A DNA stretch of 64,000 nucleotides from CAYYUA01 sp964542585 (GCA_964542585.1 CAZIUI010000005.1:62001-126000); one strand, 5' to 3'; positions 1 through 8,749 are shown, counted from the first letter of the stretch. Program-made: numbers and translations. The notes: generated from the sequence alone by a model not told the origin.

Positions 1-1
1 G

Positions 2-481
2 GATTTGTTTTTCAGTGGACGTAAGCTGCACCGCCGGAAGGCAGCTTTTAATGCGATGGACAGGGTTATGAACGATCCAGAAATCAAAGCCAAAGTCGAA
101 AAGACAGGTGCTTTCGGGAGGGGTATGGCCCCTGAAACTTACATCAGTACCCTAACCCATAGTAAAATTGCTATAGCTCCGGAAGGGAATTTCAGCAATA
201 TTACTTTTCGGCATTTTGAAGCTTTAATGGAAGGTAGCGTGGTTATATCAGCGCCGCTACCAGCTTCTGGTTGCTACCAGTCTTTTCCGGCCTACCAGTT
301 AAACAATTGGGATCAGCTCCCAGGGTTAGTTAAAAGGCTGATTAATCAACCAGCTAAGCTCCGCAGCCTTCAGCAGAGGGGTTTTGAATATTATCGCGAA
401 TGGATAGCTCCGAAAGCTTTGGCGGATAAGATTAAGCAGGTCATGGAATCCTCTTCAGGTTCTAGCTTTGACCGGTACTAG
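2..481 (+). CDS. Glycosyltransferase, C-terminal part (5' end outside window)
   Basis: The reading frame is open to the left edge, so the true start lies upstream and only about 159 residues are visible. The stretch IAPEGNFSNITFRHFEALM resembles the nucleotide-sugar-binding end of exostosin-like or group-1 glycosyltransferases, where a conserved Glu follows a Phe-Glu-Ala motif. It would transfer a sugar in cell-surface or exopolysaccharide assembly, but donor and acceptor cannot be read from this fragment. Its last 20 bases overlap the 3' end of the convergent thioredoxin gene. A short TTG-started call at position 5 would be an artefact of the window edge. Confidence 0.65.
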   Translation, partial: DLFFSGRKLHRRKAAFNAMDRVMNDPEIKAKVEKTGAFGRGMAPETYISTLTHSKIAIAPEGNFSNITFRHFEALMEGSVVISAPLPASGCYQSFPAYQLNNWDQLPGLVKRLINQPAKLRSLQQRGFEYYREWIAPKALADKIKQVMESSSGSSFDRY

Positions 482-839
482 CGGAATCTTTTTCCAGGAG
501 TATACTTTCGATAGCTTTTTTAAGCTGATCAGGTTGAACGACACCCTTGGCCATTTGAGGCTGTCCATCTTGTGGAATGAACAGCAGGGTGGGCAGACTT
601 TGAACCCCAAAAGCAGCTGTTAATGATTTTTCCTGGTCCGCATTCACTTTGAAAAAAGCAACCTGATCGCCAAAATTTTCCTCCATGTTCTCCAGGATCG
701 GATTAAGCATAGTGCAGGGCCCGCACCAATCCGCATAAAAATCAATTAGAACGGGTTTCTGGTATTGGTTTTCGAAGGTTTTTTTGTTCTCATAATCGAA
801 AACGTGGGCCTTAAATTCAGCATTTGTTAGGTGTTGCAT
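462..839 (-). CDS. Thioredoxin
   Basis: A 125-residue thioredoxin that reduces disulfides in cytoplasmic proteins. The redox motif WCGPC is at residues 38-42, followed by the usual thioredoxin fold with the cis-Pro segment SLPTLLF. I chose the ATG at 839 because it gives the normal family start MQHLTNAEF. An in-frame TTG at 869 would add ten residues unlike the family. No signal peptide is visible, so it is probably cytoplasmic. It stands alone on the minus strand, overlapping the converging glycosyltransferase by 20 bases. Confidence 0.93.
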   Translation of the reverse strand: MQHLTNAEFKAHVFDYENKKTFENQYQKPVLIDFYADWCGPCTMLNPILENMEENFGDQVAFFKVNADQEKSLTAAFGVQSLPTLLFIPQDGQPQMAKGVVQPDQLKKAIESILLEKDSASTGQS

Positions 840-953
840 GGCTATAATTTTTTTAATCATTAACCACAAATTCTAACCAATATAATTGAAAATTTGTTCA
901 TGTTTTCAATCAAATGTCAGGATATTGACAAATGGTTTGCCAGGAAACTTGGA

Positions 954-2768
954 TTATTGCTCCAATTGCTGCATCTGGTGGAGGTAATGGTAAAGGCCTT
1001 GTTGCTGGATAAGGTAATTGTGAGTGCCCCTTTCCACGATCTCCCCTTTTTCGAGTACGATGATTTGATCTGCTTTCTGGATTGTGCTTAAACGGTGCGC
1101 TATCACTAGACTTGTGCGTTGTGACATCAAACGCTGCAAGGCTTCCTGGACCATTTTCTCGGAAGAAGTATCCAAGGCTGAAGTGGCCTCATCCAGGATC
1201 ATAATAGGTGGATTTTTCAGGATAGCCCTGGCAATGCTAAGGCGTTGCCGCTGGCCTCCAGATAATAGCACACCACGATCCCCAATCCACGTATCATAGC
1301 CGTTATCCGTGTCCACAATGAAATCGTGCGCATTAGCGGCTTGCGCAGCTTCAACTACAGCCTCAGTTGAAGCATCCGTAACCCCGAAAGCGATATTGTT
1401 GAAGATGGTATCATTGAACAGGATGGGGTCCTGGGTGACTAAACCCAGAAGTCCTCTTAAATCCTTGATCCGGTAATCCTTCAAATCGTGCCCATCCAGT
1501 GTGATCTGCCCGTCTGTAGGATCGTAAAAACGGGGTAACATTTCCGCTAAAGTCGTCTTTCCACTACCGGAAGGGCCTACTAAAGCTACAACCTCTCCTT
1601 TTTTCAGTTGGATGTTTATATTTCTTAAAACCCGCTCATCCGTATAGGCAAAGCTTACATTGTCAAAAGTAAGTTTATCGGTAAAGTTTTGAATAGGAAT
1701 GGCGTCAGTTTTTTCCTGAATGGTAACCGGGATATCCGCTACACTGAAAATCCGGTTAGCTGATGCAATGCCCCGATTGAGGTTCCCAAAAGCCGATGAA
1801 ATACTTTTAGCTGGGGACATGATCTGCTGGAAATAGAGGATATAGGTTAAAAACCCTGAAGCTTCAATAGCACCCTGGAATACCAAGCGACCTCCAAACC
1901 AAAGGATCAGGCCAATGGTCAGAACACCTAACGTTTCCGAAAGTGGTGGTATCAGGCGCTGTTTGTAAAATTGCCGCCGGGAATAGCGACTATAAAGGCT
2001 GTTGTAATAATTGAATAAGCGCTGTATGTATTGCTCGCCATTGAAAGCTTTAATGATCCGAATGCCTGACGAGAACTCGTCAACCACACTCATAATCCAG
2101 GATAGCTTATCCTGGGTCCGGAAGGCATCTTTCTTAAGCGATTTAGTGATGATGGTAATGATCCCGGCCGACAAGGGTAACAATACAAATATGAAGAGCG
2201 TGAGCTCCCAGGAAAAAGCCAGCATTAAAGCTACAAAAACCAAAATCGTGAAGGGATCCCTGATTAGAGACCGAAAGGTCACCACAATGGATTTATCTAC
2301 CTCGTAAATATCAGAGGTTATTCTTGTCATGAGGTCACCCTTGCGCTCCCCTTCGAAATAGTCAAGCTGAAGCTGATTGACTTTATTAAAAAAATAGCTA
2401 CGGAGGTCTTCGAGGGTTTTGGTTCGGAGGTAGGCCATTATCGCATTAGCCAGGTAACGTAGCACATTAGCGAAAACCCATATTCCTACAATTACGCCAA
2501 TGGCAATGCCCAGGGCTTTAAGTTTGCTATCATCCTGGATATATTGGTTGATTAGATCATTAAAATAGGTTTTGAAATTCAGGTTGAAAGTAGTTTGATC
2601 TATACTATCCGCTGAACCGCTTCCACTAAACAGCAAATTCAGCAGAGGGTGAAGCAGGGAGATTGCAAAACTGCTAGCTGCAACCGCTACAATGGTCAAA
2701 AAAATATAAGCAGTAATGGCTAGCCGGTATGGCTTCACAAAGCTAAGAATCCGCCAATAAGTATTCAT
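954..2768 (-). CDS. ABC exporter, fused membrane and ATPase domains (MsbA-like)
   Basis: This 604-residue half-transporter works as a homodimer in the inner membrane. Residues 1-330 form a six-helix ABC membrane domain. Residues 365-604 form the ATPase, with Walker A GPSGSGKT at 398-405, signature LSGGQ at 502-506, Walker B ILDEATSALD from 524 and the switch His at 558. Length and order match the MsbA/multidrug type IV exporter family, and in Bacteroidota such genes are usually annotated as lipid A or drug exporters. The substrate cannot be told from sequence. It is divergent from rbfA, with 126 bases between the two starts, and no partner gene is adjacent. Confidence 0.93.
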   Translation of the reverse strand: MNTYWRILSFVKPYRLAITAYIFLTIVAVAASSFAISLLHPLLNLLFSGSGSADSIDQTTFNLNFKTYFNDLINQYIQDDSKLKALGIAIGVIVGIWVFANVLRYLANAIMAYLRTKTLEDLRSYFFNKVNQLQLDYFEGERKGDLMTRITSDIYEVDKSIVVTFRSLIRDPFTILVFVALMLAFSWELTLFIFVLLPLSAGIITIITKSLKKDAFRTQDKLSWIMSVVDEFSSGIRIIKAFNGEQYIQRLFNYYNSLYSRYSRRQFYKQRLIPPLSETLGVLTIGLILWFGGRLVFQGAIEASGFLTYILYFQQIMSPAKSISSAFGNLNRGIASANRIFSVADIPVTIQEKTDAIPIQNFTDKLTFDNVSFAYTDERVLRNINIQLKKGEVVALVGPSGSGKTTLAEMLPRFYDPTDGQITLDGHDLKDYRIKDLRGLLGLVTQDPILFNDTIFNNIAFGVTDASTEAVVEAAQAANAHDFIVDTDNGYDTWIGDRGVLLSGGQRQRLSIARAILKNPPIMILDEATSALDTSSEKMVQEALQRLMSQRTSLVIAHRLSTIQKADQIIVLEKGEIVERGTHNYLIQQQGLYHYLHQMQQLEQ

Positions 2769-2852
2769 ATAAACAAAGGTAAAGGATAAAACAAGGTTGG
2801 AAGTTTTGGCGAAGTGCTGGGCTTATAACCATGCTTAGCGTGTTTTTTCGGC

Positions 2853-2860
2853 TAAATTTG
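2853..2860 (+). promoter_or_regulatory. Bacteroidota -7 element upstream of rbfA
   Basis: TAAATTTG matches the Bacteroidota -7 consensus TAnnTTTG and sits 34 bases before the rbfA start. No TTG lies at the expected -33 distance, so this is a half-match only. Confidence 0.4.
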
Positions 2861-2894
2861 CATGTTGGAATAAAATAAAGGAAGGTAGTCGTAT

Positions 2895-3275
2895 ATGGGT
2901 AAACGGCAAGAACGGGTAGCGAAGCTTATTCAACAAACAATGGCCAAGATTTTTCAGCATGATGGTAAGCGTGCCTTTGGGAATGAATTCATTACTGTAA
3001 CAACGGTACGCATGTCTCCTGATCTGGGGTATGCGTTTATTTACCTTTCTGTCTTGCAGGAGCCAAATCCCCAAGCTTTGGTTGACAAGATCAGGGAAAA
3101 CAAAGGCGCTTTAAGGAAAGCACTTGGCGACCAAATAAAAAACCAGCTAGGCCAGATTCCTGAGCTTCATTTTTACTATGATGACACGATGGACTATGTA
3201 GAACACATGGATAAGATTTTTAAGAACATTGATAAAGGAGACGATTCCAATTCTTCCAAGAATTCTAAAAATTGA
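2895..3275 (+). CDS. rbfA: 30S ribosome-binding factor A
   Basis: RbfA (126 residues) binds the 30S subunit and helps mature the 5' end of 16S rRNA. The family pattern is clear: the N-terminal RVAKLIQQTMAKIF helix, the central VRMSPDLGYAFIYLSV strand, and PELHFYYDDTMDYVEHMDKIF near the end. A short Ser/Asn/Lys-rich tail follows. It is the first gene of a plus-strand run with a methyltransferase (54 bases on) and a LolC/E-type permease. In many Bacteroidota rbfA is followed directly by that permease, so the methyltransferase between them is unusual. Confidence 0.93.
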   Translation: MGKRQERVAKLIQQTMAKIFQHDGKRAFGNEFITVTTVRMSPDLGYAFIYLSVLQEPNPQALVDKIRENKGALRKALGDQIKNQLGQIPELHFYYDDTMDYVEHMDKIFKNIDKGDDSNSSKNSKN

Positions 3276-3329
3276 AGGTGTCGGCATCACTATCCTTCCA
3301 AACATGGATGGTTTTATAAACAATCCTGC

Positions 3330-4136
3330 ATGAACTACGATCCGATCAAAGAAAAACTGAGTACTTTTTTTGAAGCTACGCCAGCCCTTCAAAAGCTTTT
3401 TTTCCGGCTTTTGGACCTATTACTCCTGCGCGCCTGGCATATTCAAAGGGAGCTAAAGCAATGGGAAAGCTTAAACCCCGGCCCTAAACATATTTTGGAT
3501 GCGGGCTCTGGTTTTGGTCAGTATTCCTATTTCATGGCCCGAAAGTTCCCAAAAGCCAGCATCTATGGGGTGGATGTTAAGGAAGATGAAATAGCAAGTT
3601 GTCAGCGATTTTTTAAGCAAGTAGGCTTTAACCAGGTAGTTTTTAATACGACTGATCTCACTACTTACACTAGCTCGGAAACCTATGACCTGATCCTTTC
3701 TGTAGATGTCATGGAACACATAGAAGAGGATGTGCAGGTTTTCAAAAACTTTTGCGCTTCCTTAAAGCCGGGCGGTATGCTTTTGATCTCAACACCTTCT
3801 GATCAAGGCGGTTCTGATGTAAAAGAAGAAGGGGATGAGTCCTTCATTGGAGAGCACGTAAGGGATGGATATGGTATAAAAGAAATCAAAGATAAGCTGT
3901 ACCAAGCTGGTTTCTCCAGGGTTAAAGCCCGCTATTCCTACGGAGGACCAGGTAAAATTTCCTGGCGCTTATCCATGAAGTACCCCATTCTCATGCTCAA
4001 TACTTCTAAAGTCTTTTATATTATTCTGCCTTTCTACTACTTAGTTTTCTATCCGTTTTGCTTTATCCTTAACTACATTGACTCCAATACGGGGCATATG
4101 ACCGGTACCGGCTTAATCGTTAAAGCATGGCGCTGA
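3330..4136 (+). CDS. Class I SAM-dependent methyltransferase with C-terminal membrane segment
   Basis: A 268-residue protein with SAM-binding motif I ILDAGSGFGQYS near residues 55-66, the acidic residue of motif II in YGVDVKEDE, and SVDVMEHIEED followed by LKPGGMLLISTP, as in the Methyltransf_11/23 group. A hydrophobic stretch rich in Phe and Tyr at about 222-248 could anchor it to the inner membrane. The fold is related to UbiE and UbiG, but a substrate cannot be assigned. It lies between rbfA and the lipoprotein-type permease on the same strand, with 54 and 34 base gaps, so it is probably co-transcribed. Confidence 0.85.
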   Translation: MNYDPIKEKLSTFFEATPALQKLFFRLLDLLLLRAWHIQRELKQWESLNPGPKHILDAGSGFGQYSYFMARKFPKASIYGVDVKEDEIASCQRFFKQVGFNQVVFNTTDLTTYTSSETYDLILSVDVMEHIEEDVQVFKNFCASLKPGGMLLISTPSDQGGSDVKEEGDESFIGEHVRDGYGIKEIKDKLYQAGFSRVKARYSYGGPGKISWRLSMKYPILMLNTSKVFYIILPFYYLVFYPFCFILNYIDSNTGHMTGTGLIVKAWR

Positions 4137-4170
4137 TACAATATCAAGCTGCACGGAAGGCACGGATAAT

Positions 4171-5445
4171 ATGAACGTTTCCTATTTCACAGCCAGGCGC
4201 TATTTCTTCTCATCCAGGGTTTCCAATGTGATCCACCTCATTTCCTTAGTGTCATTGGTAGGCGTTACAGTTGGCTCATTTGCTTTAATTGTGGTTTTAT
4301 CCGTTTTTAATGGTTTTGAACGGACGGTTCTTTCGCTTTACAACGCTTTTGACTCCGATCTGCGGATGAAACCTGTTAAAGGCAAATATTTTGATCCGTC
4401 AGCTGCAGGGGGCTACGATACTGCTTCAGCTTCAGGGGCACAAGCCGTAATTAAAAAAATCAGGGGCTGGGGTGGAGTAGTGGATGCCACCTATGTAATT
4501 GAAGAGAACGTTCTGGTTAAAAATCAAGAGCGCCAGGCAATTGCAACCATAAAGGCCATTAAACCTGATTACCTCTCATCAATGGGTATAGACACAATGT
4601 TGTACAGTGGAGAGCCGGTGCTGCAAGTAAGAAATCAAGCCATGGCCATTGTTGGAGCCGGCGTAGCCCGGCGCCTTGGCTTAAATGTTTACAGTAAAAA
4701 CCAGGAACTAGCCCTTTATACCCCTAAAAACCAACCCATGCGTTTTCGGCTGGATCCTAAGGAGGCATTCCGCCGTAAAACAACTGGAGCGTCTGGTATT
4801 TTTACGATTCAGCAAGAATTTGATGATAAGTACTTAGTATTACCGCTGGGATTTGCTCGCTCCCTGGTGAATGAAAGCCATAGGGTTACAGCCCTTGAAA
4901 TTGATAAGCGTGACGGGGCTAATAGCAAAGCCATTGAGACCAAACTAAAAGAGCTATTCGGAGACAATTTTGAGGTTGAGAATCGCTACCAACAGCATGC
5001 CACCCTGTACCAGGTCATGCGGTCAGAGAAGACTGCGGTTTACATGATTTTGACCTTTATTTTGCTTATAGCTGCTTTTAACCTAATAGGAGCTTTACTA
5101 ATGTTAGCTATTGAAAAGAAAAAGGATATGGCGATCCTAAAAGCCATGGGAGCTTCGGCTACCCAAATTCGTAATGTTTTCTTTTATGAAGGGTTGTTAC
5201 TATCGTTTAGCGGTGCTCTAGCCGGCCTAGGACTAGGCAGTATTGTTTGCTGGGTGCAGATGAAATACAAATTGATCAAGTTTAGTGCAGAAAGCACTTT
5301 TGTGCTAAACGCTTTCCCCGTAAAGTTTGAATGGACCGACTTTGCAGTAGTATTTGTAACTGTTATAGTCTTAGGTTTTATTGCCTCTTATTATCCTGCT
5401 AAAATTGCCTACAGGCAAATAAGCGTAGAAGATCTTAAGCAATAA
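4171..5445 (+). CDS. FtsX-family ABC permease (LolC/LolE-like)
   Basis: A 424-residue inner-membrane permease of the MacB/FtsX fold. One helix near residues 20-45 carries the family pattern LVGVTVGSFALIVVLSVFNG. A large periplasmic MacB-PCD-like domain follows, then three helices in the last 150 residues, including ILLIAAFNLIGALLMLAIEKKKDMAIL. LolC/E proteins work with the ATPase LolD to release lipoproteins for outer-membrane sorting. No ATPase is adjacent here, as is common in Bacteroidota. It is last in the rbfA operon. The exact substrate remains an inference. Confidence 0.85.
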   Translation: MNVSYFTARRYFFSSRVSNVIHLISLVSLVGVTVGSFALIVVLSVFNGFERTVLSLYNAFDSDLRMKPVKGKYFDPSAAGGYDTASASGAQAVIKKIRGWGGVVDATYVIEENVLVKNQERQAIATIKAIKPDYLSSMGIDTMLYSGEPVLQVRNQAMAIVGAGVARRLGLNVYSKNQELALYTPKNQPMRFRLDPKEAFRRKTTGASGIFTIQQEFDDKYLVLPLGFARSLVNESHRVTALEIDKRDGANSKAIETKLKELFGDNFEVENRYQQHATLYQVMRSEKTAVYMILTFILLIAAFNLIGALLMLAIEKKKDMAILKAMGASATQIRNVFFYEGLLLSFSGALAGLGLGSIVCWVQMKYKLIKFSAESTFVLNAFPVKFEWTDFAVVFVTVIVLGFIASYYPAKIAYRQISVEDLKQ

Positions 5446-5584
5446 GTTCCAGGCATTAAGGTTTTTCAATGCTTATTCTTCAGTTAGAAAAGAAATATTA
5501 GAACGCAACATTTTTCCAGAAAGTCTAGGTGCTTCGTATTAAGAGGACAAACCATTGCTTTTTATGATTGAATGGGGTACAGGC

Positions 5585-5615
5585 AAAAAAAAGGGCAACC
5601 TTGGAAGTTGCCCTT
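5585..5615 (-). terminator. Rho-independent terminator for yceI
   Basis: A perfect 9-bp stem (5591-5599 with 5607-5615, AAGGGCAAC/GTTGCCCTT) encloses a 7-base loop. The A8 run at 5585-5592 becomes a U run on the minus strand. It lies 31 bases past the YceI stop and between convergent genes, so it may also block the permease transcript. Confidence 0.8.
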
Positions 5616-5645
5616 AATTCTAGAAAATTGTTTTAAAAGCTAGCA

Positions 5646-6266
5646 TTAACTAGCAGGGGAAATCTCAATATCGCAAACAATGTTAACCTGCTTTCCTACG
5701 ACAAGGTTTCCAGCCTCCGTGGTTTTATCCCACTTAAGTCCATAATTGTAGCGATTGACAGTTCCGCGGATTTCCCAGCCTGCTTTGGGCTTTTTGGAAA
5801 ACGGATCCTTTACTGTGCCATTGTGGATGGCTGTAAAGGTTTCTTTACGGGTTTTACCGTGCATGGTAAGCTTTCCGTCTAACTTATACTTGGTGTTGCC
5901 ATCCTCGGTTTTACCCATCTTATCCATTCCATTGGCCTTGAAAGTGATTTTTGGATATTTCTCAACATGGAAAAAATCTTCTCCGCGAAGGTGCTTATCC
6001 CGTTTTTTGTTATCGGTATTGACGCTACTAGCATCAATCTCAATCATCACCTCAGCACTTTCAAAGTTATTCTGACCGTTGGTTTTAATAGTAGCTTCGT
6101 ACTCTTCAAACTCTCCGGTTACCTCTGATATTTCCATATGCTCAACGAGAAAGGAAATATTTGAGTGATTCTTATCCAGTCCCCACTTCATAGTGGCTGC
6201 ATAAGCGGTAAAAGCCAGCATTACAAGTCCTAGAAAGCTGACAAGGGTTAATTTTAGGTGTTTCAT
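5646..6266 (-). CDS. YceI family periplasmic protein
   Basis: YceI proteins are lipocalin-like beta barrels that bind polyisoprenoids or other long amphiphiles in the periplasm. This 206-residue protein has a signal peptide ending AYA at residue 23. The YceI domain follows: WGLDKNHSNISFLVEHM, KRDKHLRGEDFFHVEKYPKI and the LTMHGKTR strand typical of the family. The gene has its own terminator and is preceded by a 10-bp inverted repeat. Unlike most exported proteins in the window it does not expose Gln after cleavage. The ligand is unknown. Confidence 0.9.
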   Translation of the reverse strand: MKHLKLTLVSFLGLVMLAFTAYAATMKWGLDKNHSNISFLVEHMEISEVTGEFEEYEATIKTNGQNNFESAEVMIEIDASSVNTDNKKRDKHLRGEDFFHVEKYPKITFKANGMDKMGKTEDGNTKYKLDGKLTMHGKTRKETFTAIHNGTVKDPFSKKPKAGWEIRGTVNRYNYGLKWDKTTEAGNLVVGKQVNIVCDIEISPAS

Positions 6267-6320
6267 AGTTCTAGGTTTTTATGAATTCGAAATTTAGAAA
6301 AAATTTAGCAAATAAGTGTT

Positions 6321-6355
6321 TATACATTAGTATCGCTTCAAGCTTCTAATGTATA
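6321..6355. repeat. 10-bp perfect inverted repeat between macro-domain gene and yceI
   Basis: TATACATTAG (6321-6330) is the exact reverse complement of CTAATGTATA (6346-6355), with 15 bases between. It starts two bases beyond the macro-domain stop and 55 bases before the yceI start. There is no U run after it on either strand, so it could be an operator, an mRNA 3'-end structure or a weak terminator. Confidence 0.5.
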
Positions 6356-6356
6356 A

Positions 6357-6893
6357 TCAACTTAATGCTTCATTCGCCACTTCTTCGGCTACTTTGAGAT
6401 CTTTCTGGCTAAACAAAACAAAGCGTATCGATGATACGCTATTTAGGCGTGGCGCGCGTTCTTTCACGGCTTTTAATGCTATGCCCATTGCCTCTTCGAA
6501 AGGATATCCAAAAGCCCCGGTTGAAATAGCCGGAAAAGCCAAGCAACCAATGCCTTTTTGGTCTGCTAAAATCAAGGCATTCTTGTAGCAATCCATCAGC
6601 AAGTCATCCGATGGTTGATCCTGGCCATAAACGGGCCCTAAACAATGAATCACATGGTCATTGGGAAGGTTGTGACCACTTGATAAAACTGCCTGCCCCG
6701 GTTTTATGGGAGCCCATGGCCTGCACTCTTCGGCTAGCCCTGGTCCAGCTGCCTTATGGATAGCTCCTGCAACCCCACCACCCGTTTCAAGCCTTGCGTT
6801 AGCGGCATTTACAATGGCTTCACAATCGGGTTGATTAGCAATATCACCTGTTGTTAACGACAAGGAAACTCCGTTAAGGGTTGTCTGAAGCAT
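6357..6893 (-). CDS. Macro domain protein (O-acetyl-ADP-ribose deacetylase-like)
   Basis: A 178-residue single macro domain. It carries the ADP-ribose-binding features of the YmdB group: GDIANQPDCEAIVNAAN (residues 16-32), the Gly-rich GGGVAGAIH, and ISTGAFGYP in the last third. Such proteins remove ADP-ribose from acidic residues or deacetylate O-acetyl-ADP-ribose in the cytoplasm. The Asn-Ala-Ala-Asn catalytic segment is intact. It lies 26 bases downstream of a glycosyltransferase and upstream of yceI on the same strand, and these may share a transcript. No toxin or ADP-ribosyltransferase partner is visible. Confidence 0.9.
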   Translation of the reverse strand: MLQTTLNGVSLSLTTGDIANQPDCEAIVNAANARLETGGGVAGAIHKAAGPGLAEECRPWAPIKPGQAVLSSGHNLPNDHVIHCLGPVYGQDQPSDDLLMDCYKNALILADQKGIGCLAFPAISTGAFGYPFEEAMGIALKAVKERAPRLNSVSSIRFVLFSQKDLKVAEEVANEALS

Positions 6894-6919
6894 GCTGTAA
6901 GTACTTTGAATAATTGGTT

Positions 6920-7879
6920 TTAGCGCGTCAAAACTTTCCAGTTACGGTGACCAAAAAATTGACGGCCTCCCATGATATGTTGCTCAAAATAAGTTAGCAA
7001 CCTGTTTTTAAAGGTTTCGTGCTTAAATGGCTTCCGATGCTTATCAATTTTTTCAGGTTCAAGTTCATCTGCCCAATCGAACTCCTCCAAACGTTCAGTC
7101 ATGACTTCTGGGTGGGTTCCCTTAAAGCGCTGTAGCTTCCGTAAATCCCCGTAATCAAAAGCGTTAGTTTGTCCTTGTTGACCCAAAGATTCAGTTTGGC
7201 TTTGTTCTTCCTTTTGATTATGAATTTGAGCCAAAGCGTTTTTTTTCTTTTTCATTAGGTGGGGTGGCCTTGCCCAGCCATAATGGTAAATGTAAGCATC
7301 CAATGGAACGACTTTAAGCTTATAGGTTCCTTCTTTTTGCCGGTACGAAAAGCCGTCAAAATTCGGAATTCGCCTGAAAGATTGCGCTGATCGCCATGAA
7401 TGAATCTCAGGATCATTCCGAATTATTCGAATCTCCTGGGGATACCATCCATGGTTGGGGATTATATGCCAGTAATCTCCCCAAAAATGAATATAGTTAA
7501 ATAAGAAACCTTCTACATCGGGATCATCAAGGTGTTTTCTGCACTTGTGTTCGATCTCCGGTAAGAATTGCTCATGGACAACTTCATCAGCCTGTAGATA
7601 AAAAAGCCAATCACCTTGGCAGGCCTCTTTAGCAATATCAGTTTGGTGGGCGTTTTCTGTACCACGGGAAAATGTATTAGTATCCCATGTGGTATCAATA
7701 ATTCTGATTTTATTGGAGTTTAAGCTCTCTACGGATGCTCGCGTTCGGTCATCATCATCTCCTTTGCCCAAAGCCAGGACAAACTCATCAACTAATGGAA
7801 GGATTGATGCAATAACCTCTGTTATGGGGTAGTAAAGCTTGGTAGCATTTTTCACCATGCTAAAACCACTAATTCTCAT
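6920..7879 (-). CDS. Glycosyltransferase, GT-A type (family 2-like)
   Basis: This 319-residue protein begins MRISGFSMVKNATKLYYPI and has a donor-site acidic motif in FYLQADEVVHE at about residues 94-104, which stands where the DxD motif of GT-A enzymes usually is. The fold resembles lipopolysaccharide core beta-glucosyltransferases of the WaaE/KdtX type. The C-terminal third is charged and rich in Lys, Glu and Gln, and is probably specific to this lineage. There is no signal peptide or membrane helix, so it acts on the cytoplasmic face. The sugar transferred is unknown. Confidence 0.75.
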   Translation of the reverse strand: MRISGFSMVKNATKLYYPITEVIASILPLVDEFVLALGKGDDDDRTRASVESLNSNKIRIIDTTWDTNTFSRGTENAHQTDIAKEACQGDWLFYLQADEVVHEQFLPEIEHKCRKHLDDPDVEGFLFNYIHFWGDYWHIIPNHGWYPQEIRIIRNDPEIHSWRSAQSFRRIPNFDGFSYRQKEGTYKLKVVPLDAYIYHYGWARPPHLMKKKKNALAQIHNQKEEQSQTESLGQQGQTNAFDYGDLRKLQRFKGTHPEVMTERLEEFDWADELEPEKIDKHRKPFKHETFKNRLLTYFEQHIMGGRQFFGHRNWKVLTR

Positions 7880-7912
7880 AGGGTTAAATGGCTCTATTTA
7901 CGATCTCAATCA

Positions 7913-8071
7913 CTAATTCATGGCATTTTGGGGAAATAGCCCTTTGCCAGGCTCTTGAGCACGCACCTGTTCCAGCTCCATTAACTTTTTAACGTAGCGG
8001 CTTACTTTACCTCTCAGTAACAGAACTTTGGCTTCTTTCTGCAGTTTGCAGATTTTCTTTTGCAGTGACAT
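7913..8071 (-). CDS. Small basic protein of 52 residues, unknown function
   Basis: I read an ORF MSLQKKICKLQKEAKVLLL... of 52 residues ending NAMN. It is supported by a strong AAAGGAG ribosome-binding site six bases before the ATG. This is notable because most genes here lack one. It is rich in Lys, Leu, Gln and Glu with heptad-like spacing, so a short helical or coiled-coil protein is likely. It lies 33 bases upstream of the glycosyltransferase on the same strand and 78 bases downstream of the nitroreductase stop. I do not recognise a family. Confidence 0.6.
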   Translation of the reverse strand: MSLQKKICKLQKEAKVLLLRGKVSRYVKKLMELEQVRAQEPGKGLFPQNAMN

Positions 8072-8149
8072 AAGCAACTCCTTTGGTAAAAATAAAAAAA
8101 CTTTTTTGAATCCAGGCTATCGCTTGTAGGAAAAAGCCGGGATTGAATT

Positions 8150-8749
8150 TTATTGAACTTCAGGGGCAATGTTACCCCATTCGCCTTTGAAAACAAACTC
8201 ATGAAGGTTTTGACGTGGACTGCTTTCCGCGCTTTCTACTTTTTGCAAGTCTTCAGGAAGGAGGTCAGGCGGACCCTGGTAGCCAATTGCCACCATCGCA
8301 ACGGGCTGATAGCCATCTGGAATGTTAAGGTTTTCACGGGCTTTACTGGCAAAATATCCGCCCATTTGGTGAACGGCTAAACCTTCATAAGTAGCCTGGG
8401 CTAAGAGGTTTCCCATTGCTAAGCCCACATCATGGAAAGCATAGTAATTCGGGTTGCCATCTCCTTGATGGGTTTTCGTAACCGTTAGCATAAGGACCGG
8501 AGCTAACTGAGCCCACGGCTTATTGCCATCCATTAACGCATCAAAAAGTTTTTCGTAGGCATCTCCATCTGTTTTTCTCCCTATCACAAAGTGCCAGGGT
8601 TGCAAGTTATAACTGGAAGGCGCATGCCTTGCAGCGTCCAATAGCCTTTCCAGCTGTGCATCATTTACTTGTTCATTGTTAAAGGATCTAGGACTCCACC
8701 TATTGCTTATGATCGGGCTTAGTGCTAATTGTTCGGTACTTTGTGTCAT
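8150..8749 (-). CDS. Nitroreductase family FMN oxidoreductase
   Basis: A 199-residue nitroreductase-fold enzyme that uses FMN and NAD(P)H to reduce nitro compounds, quinones or flavins. The N-terminal phosphate-binding motif NRWSPRSF is at residues 16-23. APSSYNLQPWHFVIG follows near 42-56, and a Gly-rich segment VHQMGGY stands in the middle. The C-terminal half matches the short NfnB/malonic semialdehyde reductase-like members. It lies directly downstream of a MarR-type regulator on the same strand, separated by 100 bases that hold two palindromes, which suggests it is that regulator's target. Confidence 0.88.
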   Translation of the reverse strand: MTQSTEQLALSPIISNRWSPRSFNNEQVNDAQLERLLDAARHAPSSYNLQPWHFVIGRKTDGDAYEKLFDALMDGNKPWAQLAPVLMLTVTKTHQGDGNPNYYAFHDVGLAMGNLLAQATYEGLAVHQMGGYFASKARENLNIPDGYQPVAMVAIGYQGPPDLLPEDLQKVESAESSPRQNLHEFVFKGEWGNIAPEVQ

